Shown here one piece after another: positions 45,127-54,067 of a stretch of DNA of 64,000 nt. Location of the stretch: contig JARXAD010000002.1 in assembly GCA_029866025.1 (NCBI GenBank), forward strand, positions 237,688-301,687, written 5' to 3'. This DNA comes from Vampirovibrionales bacterium (GTDB lineage Bacteria > Cyanobacteriota > Vampirovibrionia > Vampirovibrionales > Vampirovibrionaceae). Both the position numbers and the translations under genes were made by a program. The notes beneath the pieces were generated by a model. It was not told the DNA's origin and did not search any database. It saw nothing but the letters and a program-made list of their open reading frames with translations. How positions within the stretch are numbered: position 1 is the stretch's first letter; each line of letters starts with the position of its first letter.

Positions 45127-45160
45127 AAAAAGAAAGCCCGCCGAGGAGGGTGTGGCGGGC
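45127..45160 (-). terminator. Terminator of unknown minus-strand transcript
   Basis: GCCCGCC (45136-45142) and GGCGGGC (45154-45160); on the minus strand the stem is followed by TTTCTTTTT. No gene directly upstream explains it, because nuoN already has its own terminator at 45430-45470. Confidence 0.65.
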
Positions 45161-45429
45161 CAGAAAATGGATAGAGAGAGTTCAATAAATAAAGGTGGAT
45201 AAGATTAGAAGGAAGAGGCAAGGGGAGGGGTAATTTTTCCTTGCAGAGAGTGATGATAAGAGAGCGCATGATTTACAGAACACCGAGGGAACCGGGTATA
45301 AATGGTTCATTGTCCGATTCGGTTCGTTGTTATTAGGTTAAAGGGCCGTGAATTTTTTCTATTGCCTTTGTAGCAGGGAATTGCCATAGAACTGTTACAT
45401 TTGATCACATTGACTCTTATGGAAACAAC

Positions 45430-45470
45430 AAAAAAGCCCTCACTACCGACTGTTTTGGTAACGAGGGCTT
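45430..45470 (-). terminator. Terminator of the nuo operon
   Basis: AAGCCCTC and GAGGGCTT arms with inner TACC/GGTA; on the minus strand it ends in six T. It lies 22 bp after the nuoN stop codon. Confidence 0.88.
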
Positions 45471-45492
45471 ATAGAAGTAAGGCTAAACCGTT

Positions 45493-47142
45493 TTAGTGGA
45501 GAGCCGACAAGAATAAAATGTTGGATGAGGCAGCAGCAGTGCCCACTTGCGCCAAGGCCACACGAGCCAAGCCGAGCACAGGTTCTGCATAAATACCCAT
45601 GCCAAGGGTAACCCACACACACACCATCACCACAGCCACAACAGGTCCTGCTGTTAGCCATTGAACCTTACGAGGCAAGGCCGCCACCGCAGCCGAAGGC
45701 TCGGCAATGACCATGAGGCGAATAAGATTGATGTAGTAGTACAACGACACGGTGCTATTGAGCAACGCCAACACAATAAGTCCCAAGGTGGCAGGATTGG
45801 CCTTGAACACGGTTTGGAACAAGAAAAACTTGGCAAAAAAGCCCGACGTAATAGGAATACCCGCCAACGACAACAAAAAGATGGACAATGCCAAGGTCAT
45901 CAATGGTTTTTTATGAATCAAACCCGCATAGGCGTTGATGTCATCTCGCCCTGTTTCTTGAGACACAAGGGTAATAATGGCAAAGGCACCCAGATTCATA
46001 AACACATAGGCCACTAAGTAAAACAAAGCTGTGGCATAAGCGGCTTGTTGTAGCACCACAAAGGCCAACAAAATATAGCCCACGTGAGCAATGGTACTGT
46101 AAGCCATTAAGCGCTTAACGCTGGATTGGCGCAGAGCGGCCAAGTTACCCACCACCATGCTGGTAATGGCCATAACGGCAAACAACCCCGACAGCACGGA
46201 GGTAGTAACGCCACCCAAGCCAACCATGCCTGGCGCCAGCGTACCCAACAACAACGTCACCACACGAATAAGGAGAACAAAGGCACCCAGTTTGGAAATA
46301 ACCGACAGAAACGCCGTAACCGGCACAGGCGAACCGTCATACACATCGGGAGCCCATTGATGAAAGGGCGCTGCTGATAACTTAAAAGCAAAACCAGCCA
46401 ACATTAATACCGTGGCAATAACCATTACGGGCAAAAATTGGGTGTGATTCCACTGCGCCAAACCTTGGGCCACGAGAGGGAACTGGGTAAAGCCACCCGA
46501 CAAGCCATACAGCAAGGACATGCCAAACAACATGACGGCGGTGGCAGCGCCCCCATACAACAAATATTTTAAGGATGCTTCCGCCGACTTGGCGTCGTTG
46601 CGGAAATAACCACTGAGAATAAAAGAGGAAATACCCAAGGTTTCCAAGGCTACAAACATCATGATGAGGTCATTGGCACCCGTCATCAGCACCGCACCCA
46701 AAGTGGCGCCTAAAATAATGAGGGGAAATTCGCCATGAGACGGGGACGATTGCTGCACAAAGTAACGAGCAAACAACACCACCAGCATAGAGCCAAAATA
46801 CAGAACGATACGCGACAAGGAGAACAGCAAGTCAGCGCGAATCATATCAAACAGCACCGGTACACTCACCGCCTGCGGGTACAGGGCCCCCGTAGCACGA
46901 TCCGTATGGGTTAAGAAAAAATCACCGGTAGCCAACATCAAGGCAAAAAACAGGCCCCAAAAGCTTAAACGCCACACCGACTGCCGTTCCATCTCTGTGG
47001 AGGCACTAGCCAACCAAAAACCCACCGACAAGGTAATAAGGATGGCCAACTCGGGCAACAAATGAAACAAATGTTGCTCGGTACAATAGGTGCCCGCTGG
47101 GGTGTTAAGAAAGGCAAGAATCCAGTTGACGGGCCAGTTCAT
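45493..47142 (-). CDS. nuoN: NADH dehydrogenase-like complex I subunit NuoN
   Basis: Antiporter-like membrane subunit of the proton-pumping arm, homologous to NuoL and NuoM. About 14 helices. Family features: LETLGISSFILSGYFRNDAKSAEASLKYLLYGG (conserved Glu and Lys), APFHQWAPDVYDGSPVPVTAFLSVISK, and RQSSVKRLMAYSTIAHVGY. ATG 47142 follows GGAG by eight nt; GTG 47151 is too close to it. The last gene of the operon, 49 bp after nuoM. Confidence 0.96.
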   Translation of the reverse strand: MNWPVNWILAFLNTPAGTYCTEQHLFHLLPELAILITLSVGFWLASASTEMERQSVWRLSFWGLFFALMLATGDFFLTHTDRATGALYPQAVSVPVLFDMIRADLLFSLSRIVLYFGSMLVVLFARYFVQQSSPSHGEFPLIILGATLGAVLMTGANDLIMMFVALETLGISSFILSGYFRNDAKSAEASLKYLLYGGAATAVMLFGMSLLYGLSGGFTQFPLVAQGLAQWNHTQFLPVMVIATVLMLAGFAFKLSAAPFHQWAPDVYDGSPVPVTAFLSVISKLGAFVLLIRVVTLLLGTLAPGMVGLGGVTTSVLSGLFAVMAITSMVVGNLAALRQSSVKRLMAYSTIAHVGYILLAFVVLQQAAYATALFYLVAYVFMNLGAFAIITLVSQETGRDDINAYAGLIHKKPLMTLALSIFLLSLAGIPITSGFFAKFFLFQTVFKANPATLGLIVLALLNSTVSLYYYINLIRLMVIAEPSAAVAALPRKVQWLTAGPVVAVVMVCVWVTLGMGIYAEPVLGLARVALAQVGTAAASSNILFLSALH

Positions 47143-47191
47143 GGCAAACACTCCAAAAAGTTAGAACACGATAGGAAAGAGTTGAGAAAAA

Positions 47192-48811
47192 CTAATGAAC
47201 CAGCGCCGCCAAATGAGTGGCAACGCCTTGAGCGGATCGCATGACCGGTTGCGGGGTAAGATGCTGATATTGCAAGGTCATCGCAGTCACCCAAGGCTCA
47301 AAACGTTGGGTAAGGCGCAGCGGCTGAAAACCATACACCACCACCAAAACAGATAACGAGGTCAGTACAATCACTTCACTAAAGGTCAGGTCATTCAAGC
47401 CAGCCCAGCGCTCCGATACGGGACCAAAGAACACTCGCTTCATCATCCACAACAAGTAGGCGGCACCAATCACCACGCCCAAAGCAGAAATAATGGTGAC
47501 AATTTGCATATTCCACGTGATACCCATTCCCAACACGTGCCCCATCCACTGAAAAGCTTGGGACGTGAAGGCACCATAAAACACCATGGTTTCACTGGCA
47601 AAACTAATAAGGAAAGGTAGGCCTAAGCTGGCCATGCACGTAAACAAGAAGAAGAAAAACACCGCCGGCATGGGGGTTGCTAAGCCGCCCATCTCGGCAA
47701 TTTGACGGGTGTGGGTGCGCAAATACACCACGCCCACGCACATAAACAGGGCAGCACTCACAATGCCATGGGCAAACATCACAAACACAGCACCGTTAAA
47801 CCCCGCTGGGTTTAAAGCAATCAAGCCCAACAACACAAAACCCATGTGGCTAACGCTGCTGTAGGCAATGAGTTTTTTGAGATCTTTTTGAACCAAGGCA
47901 ATCCCGGCAGTGTACACAATGTTAATGACCGCCAACAATCCTATCCAAGGTCCTGCTGCCACCGCAGCCCCGGGCAACCAGTCGTAACAAAGGCGAATCA
48001 TTCCATAGCCACCCATTTTTAGGAGAATCCCCGCCAGAAGCATGCTTACCGGTGTTGGTGCTTCCACGTGAGCATCGGGCAACCACGTGTGAAAAGGCAC
48101 CACGGGCAATTTGACAGCAAAGCCGACAAACAGGGGGATAAAAATAGCCAATTGAGCCGCTAAACCAATGTGAGGCAAGGTTTCTTTCAGGTTGTCAAAC
48201 AAAAACAGCTCTTGGCTATTAACGTGGTGCTGAGACAACGCCCAAAAGGCTCCAAAAATACCCGCCAAAATAAAGACTGAGCCAAACAAGGTGTACAACA
48301 CAAACTTGGTGGCCGCGTACTGACGATTAGCCCCGCCCCAAATGGCAATGAGCAGATACATAGGGATGAGTTCCAACTCATAAAAGAGGAAGAACAAAAA
48401 GGCATCGCGGGCGGTAAATACGCCAATAAGGGCCGTACTAAGAATAAACAACAAGCTGTAATACAGTTTTAAGCGCTTGGTAATGCTGCTAAAGCTGGCA
48501 ATCACCGCCATTAGCATTAAAAAGGTGGTAAGAATCACCAATGTGAGAGACAGACCGTCGGCTCCCAAAGCGTAGGAAATACCCAAGGACGGGAGCCACG
48601 CCATTTTTTCATGCAAGCTCACCGAACCGCCGTTCCAAGCCCACGCCGAAAATAAAAAGGTAATCACCGTCCCCACAATCCCAATGGTGTGGAATCGGCG
48701 AGCATTATCCGCGTCGCCTTCAATACTGGGAGTCACTGCCACCCACAAAGCAAACACCAAAGGGAGTGCCAGTAGCGCGGTTAAATAGTGTTCGGTAAGC
48801 CATGAAAGCAT
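47192..48811 (-). CDS. nuoM: Complex I subunit NuoM
   Basis: Antiporter-like membrane subunit, 539 aa and about 14 helices. Motifs: FLFYELELIPMYLLIAIWGG (the conserved proton-channel Glu), ATKFVLYTLFGSVFILAG, PFHTWLPDAHVEAPTPVSMLLAGILLKMGGYG, and VQKDLKKLIAYSSVSHMGFVLLG with channel Lys residues. ATG 48811 has AGGA ten nt upstream; the open frame to 49033 runs into nuoL and lacks hydrophobic character, so it is rejected. Sits 70 bp after nuoL. Confidence 0.96.
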   Translation of the reverse strand: MLSWLTEHYLTALLALPLVFALWVAVTPSIEGDADNARRFHTIGIVGTVITFLFSAWAWNGGSVSLHEKMAWLPSLGISYALGADGLSLTLVILTTFLMLMAVIASFSSITKRLKLYYSLLFILSTALIGVFTARDAFLFFLFYELELIPMYLLIAIWGGANRQYAATKFVLYTLFGSVFILAGIFGAFWALSQHHVNSQELFLFDNLKETLPHIGLAAQLAIFIPLFVGFAVKLPVVPFHTWLPDAHVEAPTPVSMLLAGILLKMGGYGMIRLCYDWLPGAAVAAGPWIGLLAVINIVYTAGIALVQKDLKKLIAYSSVSHMGFVLLGLIALNPAGFNGAVFVMFAHGIVSAALFMCVGVVYLRTHTRQIAEMGGLATPMPAVFFFFLFTCMASLGLPFLISFASETMVFYGAFTSQAFQWMGHVLGMGITWNMQIVTIISALGVVIGAAYLLWMMKRVFFGPVSERWAGLNDLTFSEVIVLTSLSVLVVVYGFQPLRLTQRFEPWVTAMTLQYQHLTPQPVMRSAQGVATHLAALVH

Positions 48812-48881
48812 GGGGTAAATTCCTGAGAGCGACTTGAATAAAGGATAAAAAACCAGAGAACTTAAAGTTGTTGGAGAAGCG

Positions 48882-50888
48882 CTAGTGCCACCACAATAGG
48901 CCCAGCAATGACAACACGACCAACCCAAAGAAAATAACAGCAATGTAGGTTTGTACGCGACCCGTTTGCAGCTGGCGAGCCAGGCCACCACTGGCATCGA
49001 TGGTGGAGCCCACGCCCGTAACCAAGCCATCAATCACGCCTCTATCAAAGGTAGATGAGGCGTTGGCAAACACCATGTAAACCTTGCTTACAAAGGCGTT
49101 GTAGACTTCATCGAAGTACCATTTTTTGGCAAAGAAAGTGTACAAGGGCATGCATGCTTTTTGAATAGCGCCGGGGACAAAATTCAAAGGCTTCCAGTAG
49201 AAGGCCAGGGCCAACAGGGCCCCCGTTAAACCAATACCTGATGATAACCAACCAATTTGGGCGTGGGTAAAATTACCGGCAGCCACCGCATGATGACCCC
49301 CACCGTGCATGAGGTGGCCGGTAATCAGGGTCTCAAAACTGGGTAAAACGCCTTGACCTGAGAGGGCCCAACCGACAGCGATAGAAGGCACAGCCAGCAC
49401 AGCCAATGGAGCCACCATCACAGGCATTTCGTGGTGCACATGGGCACTACCGCGATAGGATCCCATAAAGGTCATAATAAAGGTGCGGAACATGTAAAAG
49501 GCCGTCATACCAGCAGTAGCAGCCAGCGTCCAAAAGATAGGCTTTGAATACGCTTGGGCACCGGCGAGAATCGAATCTTTGGACCAAAAACCGGAGGTGA
49601 GGAAGAGACCTGAGATGGCAATGGTGCCAATAAGATATGTGATAGCCGTGACCGGTAATTTGCTCCACAAGCCGCCCATGTGGCGCATGTCTTGCTCGTC
49701 GTCGCAGGCATGAATGACGCTACCGGAGCATAAAAACAACATGGCTTTAAAAAAGGCATGGGTAAACAAATGGAACAAACCCGCCCCCGGAACACCACAG
49801 CCCATAGCGGCCATCATAAACCCCAACTGAGAACAGGTAGAGTAGGCCAACGCTTTTTTAATATCGGTTTGAGTAAGAGCGATGGTGGCACCCACCACGG
49901 CAGTAACCGTTCCAATAATGGCAATCGCCGCCATAGCATTGGGCGACATAGCAAACAGGGGATACACACGGCCCACCAAATAAATACCGGCCGCCACCAT
50001 GGTGGCCGCATGAATGAGGGCGCTAATAGGCGTAGGGCCGGCCATGGCATCGGGCAACCACGTGTGCAACGGCACCTGAGCACTTTTGGCCATGGGTCCC
50101 ATAAAAATTAAGAATGCGATGATTCCAATGGGCAGGGACTTGAACCAAGCGGGGGCTTGGGCGACCAAAGCCGCAATGCCACTGAAGCCAAGCAGCGCTT
50201 CGCTAGGGTGAACACCCAAGTAACTTTGCCACCAGCCATACGTAAAGAACAGCAAGCTTAAAATGCCAATGAGCAAACCAAAGTCACCCACACGGTTCAT
50301 CAAGAAGGCCTTGATACAAGCCGCTGCGGCATCGGGACGGGTGTACCAAAAGCCAATGAGCAAGTAGCTGGAAACACCCACAAGCTCCCAAAACACATAC
50401 ATTTGGAAAAGGTTGGTGCTGAGTACCAAGCCCAACATGGAAAAGTTAAAGAGAGCCAAATACCCGTAGAACTTTGCGTAACCCTCATCGTGGCCCATGT
50501 AGCCGTGGGTATAAATTTGAATGAATAAACTAATGAAGGTGACTACAAATAGCATCATTACCGACATGGGATCGATGCGGTACCCAATAGAAAGCACCAA
50601 ATCACCAGCCTGCAGCCAAGGCTGATTCATTTCCACCACATGAAGATTGTTGGTTAGTAAGGCATACACAAAAGGTAAGGTATGAAGCAGGCCCAAAAAC
50701 GTAGCGCCCACCGTAAGCAGCATACTGGCCGTTTTGGTAGGGGCATTCCATTGCTGCCAAGTGGAAGACTCTTTACCCAAAGTAGCTGGCAACACACCGC
50801 GCAGTAGCACAATGAGTGCAAAAGCCAGTAAGGGGTACACAGGTACCCAGGCAACGTGTTGTTGAAGTGACATCCACCAGCTGTCCAT
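48882..50888 (-). CDS. nuoL: Complex I subunit NuoL
   Basis: Largest antiporter-like subunit, carrying the lateral amphipathic helix that links the pump modules. 668 aa. Visible: YVFWELVGVSSYLLIGFWYTRP, MGPMAKSAQVPLHTWLPDAMAGPTPISALIHAATMV, TQTDIKKALAYSTCSQLGFMMAAMG, and a C-terminal extension with the traverse helix and final membrane anchor. ATG 50888 has AGGA nine nt upstream. The N-terminal half is well conserved; the family's ion-channel His/Lys positions look intact. Confidence 0.96.
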   Translation of the reverse strand: MDSWWMSLQQHVAWVPVYPLLAFALIVLLRGVLPATLGKESSTWQQWNAPTKTASMLLTVGATFLGLLHTLPFVYALLTNNLHVVEMNQPWLQAGDLVLSIGYRIDPMSVMMLFVVTFISLFIQIYTHGYMGHDEGYAKFYGYLALFNFSMLGLVLSTNLFQMYVFWELVGVSSYLLIGFWYTRPDAAAACIKAFLMNRVGDFGLLIGILSLLFFTYGWWQSYLGVHPSEALLGFSGIAALVAQAPAWFKSLPIGIIAFLIFMGPMAKSAQVPLHTWLPDAMAGPTPISALIHAATMVAAGIYLVGRVYPLFAMSPNAMAAIAIIGTVTAVVGATIALTQTDIKKALAYSTCSQLGFMMAAMGCGVPGAGLFHLFTHAFFKAMLFLCSGSVIHACDDEQDMRHMGGLWSKLPVTAITYLIGTIAISGLFLTSGFWSKDSILAGAQAYSKPIFWTLAATAGMTAFYMFRTFIMTFMGSYRGSAHVHHEMPVMVAPLAVLAVPSIAVGWALSGQGVLPSFETLITGHLMHGGGHHAVAAGNFTHAQIGWLSSGIGLTGALLALAFYWKPLNFVPGAIQKACMPLYTFFAKKWYFDEVYNAFVSKVYMVFANASSTFDRGVIDGLVTGVGSTIDASGGLARQLQTGRVQTYIAVIFFGLVVLSLLGLLWWH

Positions 50889-50930
50889 AAGAGTGCTTCC
50901 TAAACAATGAGAGTTAAAAATACTGGAGTA

Positions 50931-51284
50931 TTAGCCTTTTAAAACCGAAAATTGTTCCATATCCACGGTTTTATATTTGCGGTACAAGGCAATCACAATG
51001 GCCAAACCCACAGCGGCTTCGGCTGCTGAGACCGTGAGAATAAAAATGGCAAAGGCTTGCCCTGACATAAAGAACTGAGCACCTGAACCGCTACCATACG
51101 CTGGTGACAAGTAGTTGTTAAAGGCCACCATGTTAATGTTGACTGCATTCAGCATCAGCTCTAGGGACATCAACACACGAATGACATTGCGGCTGGTGGT
51201 GACACCAACGAGGCCAATGACAAACAGCGTCGTGGCTAGTATCAAAAAATGAGGAAGCTGTGGGGTTAAAAAGTCAGTCATCAT
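50931..51284 (-). CDS. nuoK: Complex I subunit NuoK
   Basis: Small three-helix membrane subunit, 117 aa. RNVIRVLMSLELMLNAVNINMVAF holds the first conserved Glu in the membrane, and the second Glu lies in SAAEAAVGLAIVIALYR. The final segment is short and ends FSVLKG. Start ATG 51284 (ATG 51281 is also possible), with TTTTGGA upstream. Follows nuoJ by 31 bp. Confidence 0.95.
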   Translation of the reverse strand: MMTDFLTPQLPHFLILATTLFVIGLVGVTTSRNVIRVLMSLELMLNAVNINMVAFNNYLSPAYGSGSGAQFFMSGQAFAIFILTVSAAEAAVGLAIVIALYRKYKTVDMEQFSVLKG

Positions 51285-51315
51285 AAACAGTCCAAAAGGT
51301 TGCTTCTACTACAGG

Positions 51316-52023
51316 TTAAACGCCTACAGGCTCACGAAAAGGTATCTCGTCGACAGCAGCTTCATTAGCTGCTGCTTCCACATCCGCCGCATTGGGATGA
51401 TTGGCCTTAGAAGCCGCCAGCGATGTGGTGGTACCTTCCAGGGCTTCTTGGGCTTCTGGCGTTAAGTGACTTTGGTTGGGCGTGTATTTAATCGATGTTT
51501 CGTCTACACCACTGAGGGAGCGCTTGGAAATAAGAATGGCACCCACCATGGCAATCAACAGTAAAATAGAGGCCAATTCAAAAGGGAGCGCATACGTATT
51601 AAACAAGGCGGTACCCAACAAGGCCGTGCTGCCTTCTGTTTGGTAAATAGCGGCCAAGGCTGCGGGCGTAGGGATAACTCGATAGCCATGCAACGCTGCT
51701 GGCAACAACAAGGCAAAAGCCATGCCCGCCACTACCATGTATGCTGCCAATTGACGCTTCGTCACTGAACGATCCGACAATAATTTATCGCCCGTAAACA
51801 TAATTCCAAACAAAATAATGATGGTAAGCCCCACGCCATACACCAAGGTTTGAACCACCGCTAAAAAATCAGCGTTATTGAGAACAAACACACCGGCAAT
51901 GCTTAAGAACGCCACAATCAGCATCAACGCTGAATAGATGATGCTGGGGTGAAACACCACACTTAGGGCGGCGCCTACGGCAGCCGTGGCAAATACCCAA
52001 AAGAGAATGGTTTCCAACAACAT
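51316..52023 (-). CDS. nuoJ: Complex I subunit NuoJ
   Basis: Membrane subunit with about five helices; the helix with VVQTLVYGVGLTIIILFGIMF corresponds to the NuoJ helix with the pi-bulge Tyr/Gly region. At 235 aa it is longer than the usual 170-200, due to a hydrophilic C-terminal tail of about 60 residues rich in Ala, Glu and Asn (YTPNQSHLTPEAQEALEG...). ATG 52023 has AAAGG nine nt upstream; TTG 52029 is rejected. Confidence 0.93.
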   Translation of the reverse strand: MLLETILFWVFATAAVGAALSVVFHPSIIYSALMLIVAFLSIAGVFVLNNADFLAVVQTLVYGVGLTIIILFGIMFTGDKLLSDRSVTKRQLAAYMVVAGMAFALLLPAALHGYRVIPTPAALAAIYQTEGSTALLGTALFNTYALPFELASILLLIAMVGAILISKRSLSGVDETSIKYTPNQSHLTPEAQEALEGTTTSLAASKANHPNAADVEAAANEAAVDEIPFREPVGV

Positions 52024-52068
52024 AAACAAAAAACCTTTACGAGAAATGAAACAATAAAAAGAAGACTC

Positions 52069-52605
52069 TTAAACTGTCGGCACCAAATCGTGGGCAGCGC
52101 GCCACTCATCGGATTCGTTGCCTTTGAGAGTCAAATCAAACTTATCCAGCACCAAGGCTTCACGACTGTAATCCGCCAATTCAAAATCCGGCAGCATTTT
52201 TATGCAATCCACGGGGCATACTTCTGTGCAGTTGCCGCAAAAAATACAACGGCCCATATCAATGGTGAACTGATCAATAACGGGTTTTTTATCACCATCG
52301 CGATGCATTTCAATTTGAATCAAGTCATCGCACGGGCACACTTTGGCACAGGCTTTGCACCCAATACACAAATCGGTGCCATCAGACTTGGCCAACAAAC
52401 TCAAGCGCCCATGAAAGCGATTGGTCATTTCCGGCATCACTTCTGGGTATTCTTCCGTCACCGGTTCGCGGCCCACGTGAGAAATAACCGTCGCCATCCC
52501 TTTGGCAATTTCAGTCACCGCACTGAGAACTTTATTCTCTGTGGGCAAATAGCCCTCGGGCAGAGGAATGGATGTGTGCTTGTCAGTCGGTTTTGATTCA
52601 GTCAT
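52069..52605 (-). CDS. nuoI: Complex I subunit NuoI (two [4Fe-4S])
   Basis: Ferredoxin-like subunit at the electron path towards the quinone. Two CxxCxxCxxxC(P) motifs: C80, C83, C86, C90 and C120, C123, C126, C130. N-terminal 70 residues are less conserved; 178 aa total. ATG 52605 is used with GAGT at 9 nt; GTG 52614 is possible. Between nuoH and nuoJ, with 42 and 45 bp gaps. Confidence 0.95.
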   Translation of the reverse strand: MTESKPTDKHTSIPLPEGYLPTENKVLSAVTEIAKGMATVISHVGREPVTEEYPEVMPEMTNRFHGRLSLLAKSDGTDLCIGCKACAKVCPCDDLIQIEMHRDGDKKPVIDQFTIDMGRCIFCGNCTEVCPVDCIKMLPDFELADYSREALVLDKFDLTLKGNESDEWRAAHDLVPTV

Positions 52606-52647
52606 ACAGAACACTCACGTTATACAAAAAAGGAAAGGAGAAGAAAT

Positions 52648-54000
52648 TTATCGAACGAAACGGGCTTTCAGTTTTTCTTGCAGGTTGTGGCTCATCCAAA
52701 TACTAAAGCCGCCTACACCGCCTACCAACAATACAGCCCACACCACCAAATAGCCCCAGTTGCCTGTGACTGAGGCAATAAGATCCGGCATGGTATCGTT
52801 GGGGTAGGCCCAGAATTTTTGGAGGCCGACCAAGAATAAATTAAGTAATGCAATGGGCATCAAGAATTTCCAGCTAAAACCCATGAGCTGATCGGGCTTA
52901 AGGCGCGGCAAGGTGCCGCGCAGCCACATGGCCATAAATATAAGCACGTAAATTTTAAGGACGGTCCAACTAATTTTTTCCAACTGATCCAACAAAAAGG
53001 CGACGCCTGGCAACTTTATTTGCTGCTCTAGCCAAACACCTGCAGAAATAAGCCCCTGAGCCGACTGAATAACAGGCGTATTGATATAAGTACTATCAAT
53101 CAAGGTTCCCCAAGGCATGGTGACCCCAGCCAGCGGGCAGTTGTACCCACCAAAGAAAAACACCACCGACAACGCGCACATGACAAACAAGGCGGCGTAT
53201 TCTGCCAAAAAGAACATGGCAAACTTCATGCCCGAGTATTCGGTGTTATAGCCGCTTACTAGCTCGCTTTCAGCCTCTGGCAAATCAAAGGGAATTCGAT
53301 TGACTTCCGCAATGGCGGCAATGGTAAACACCAAAAAAGGCAGGGGGGTTAAATAAAACCAATACCAACCCAACGGACCCAAAGGCGTTTGTTGAGCCGT
53401 CACAATGTCGGTCAATCGCATAGAACCCGTAAACAGCACCACCGTCAGCACTGACAAAATCAAGGGAATTTCGTAGCTAATGGCCTGAGCCGCGCTACGC
53501 ATTCCGCCGATGAGGGAATATTTGTTATTACTAGCCCAACCTGCTAGCACAATGCCCAACATGGAAATAGACGACAACGCGAAGATAAGCAAAGCCCCTA
53601 CAGGCATATCCAGCGCCGTGAAGTAATCGGTAAAAGGGATAAAGGCAAACAACACGAAAACAGGGAAAATGAACAACGCTGGCGCCAGAGTAAACAAAAA
53701 TTTGTCCTGCCCAGGGGTCATAATGTCCTCTTTAAACAGTAATTTCACCCCATCAGCAACGGTTTGCAGCAAACCAAAGGGGCCTACACGGTTGGGGCCT
53801 TTGCGCTGGGTGACCCACGCTAGCACTTTGCGCTCCATTAGAACCATAAACACCACAGCCGATTTGGCCACAATGGCAATGAGAACGAACAGAACAACGC
53901 CCCAAATAAAGAGCATCAATACTTGGGAAGCTTCGTTAAAAATATCCACGCCCAATTTGTGATGGAGCCACACAAACCATTGGGGAATCTGAAAGGGCAT
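52648..54000 (-). CDS. nuoH: Complex I subunit NuoH
   Basis: Membrane subunit forming the quinone channel with NuoB and NuoD. Signatures: MERKVLAWVTQRKGPNRVGPFGLLQTVADGVKLLFKED and EVNRIPFDLPEAESELVSGYNTEYSGM. At 450 aa it is clearly longer than the 325-370 of most homologs; the extra residues lie mainly after FFFGGYNCPL (about 290-345, forward 52970-53140) as a loop before the last membrane helices. ATG 54000 is used; the upstream TTG 54012 sits on its own ribosome site. Confidence 0.95.
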   Translation of the reverse strand: MPFQIPQWFVWLHHKLGVDIFNEASQVLMLFIWGVVLFVLIAIVAKSAVVFMVLMERKVLAWVTQRKGPNRVGPFGLLQTVADGVKLLFKEDIMTPGQDKFLFTLAPALFIFPVFVLFAFIPFTDYFTALDMPVGALLIFALSSISMLGIVLAGWASNNKYSLIGGMRSAAQAISYEIPLILSVLTVVLFTGSMRLTDIVTAQQTPLGPLGWYWFYLTPLPFLVFTIAAIAEVNRIPFDLPEAESELVSGYNTEYSGMKFAMFFLAEYAALFVMCALSVVFFFGGYNCPLAGVTMPWGTLIDSTYINTPVIQSAQGLISAGVWLEQQIKLPGVAFLLDQLEKISWTVLKIYVLIFMAMWLRGTLPRLKPDQLMGFSWKFLMPIALLNLFLVGLQKFWAYPNDTMPDLIASVTGNWGYLVVWAVLLVGGVGGFSIWMSHNLQEKLKARFVR

Positions 54001-54067
54001 TGTTCTTACCAATCACCAAAACGAGGAAACAAACAAAAGGAACAAAAACGAAGAGCCTGCCAGCAAG

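Larger units (their letters stand above)
44991..45492. other. Intergenic region between vWA gene and nuoN
   Basis: About 500 bp. Two minus-strand terminators lie here, at 45127-45160 and 45430-45470, and one TGTTACA at 45393-45399. Between the two terminators, about 270 bp could encode a short minus-strand transcript. An 89-codon minus-strand frame (45000-45269) crosses the first hairpin, so I do not call it a gene. Confidence 0.5.

Noticed and set aside
45000-45269. 89-codon minus-strand frame
   Set aside because: It runs through a terminator hairpin and has low-complexity Leu/Pro composition, with no recognised domain.
52090-52596. 168-codon frame antisense to nuoI
   Set aside because: Opposite the two ferredoxin motifs of nuoI, which fix the coding strand.
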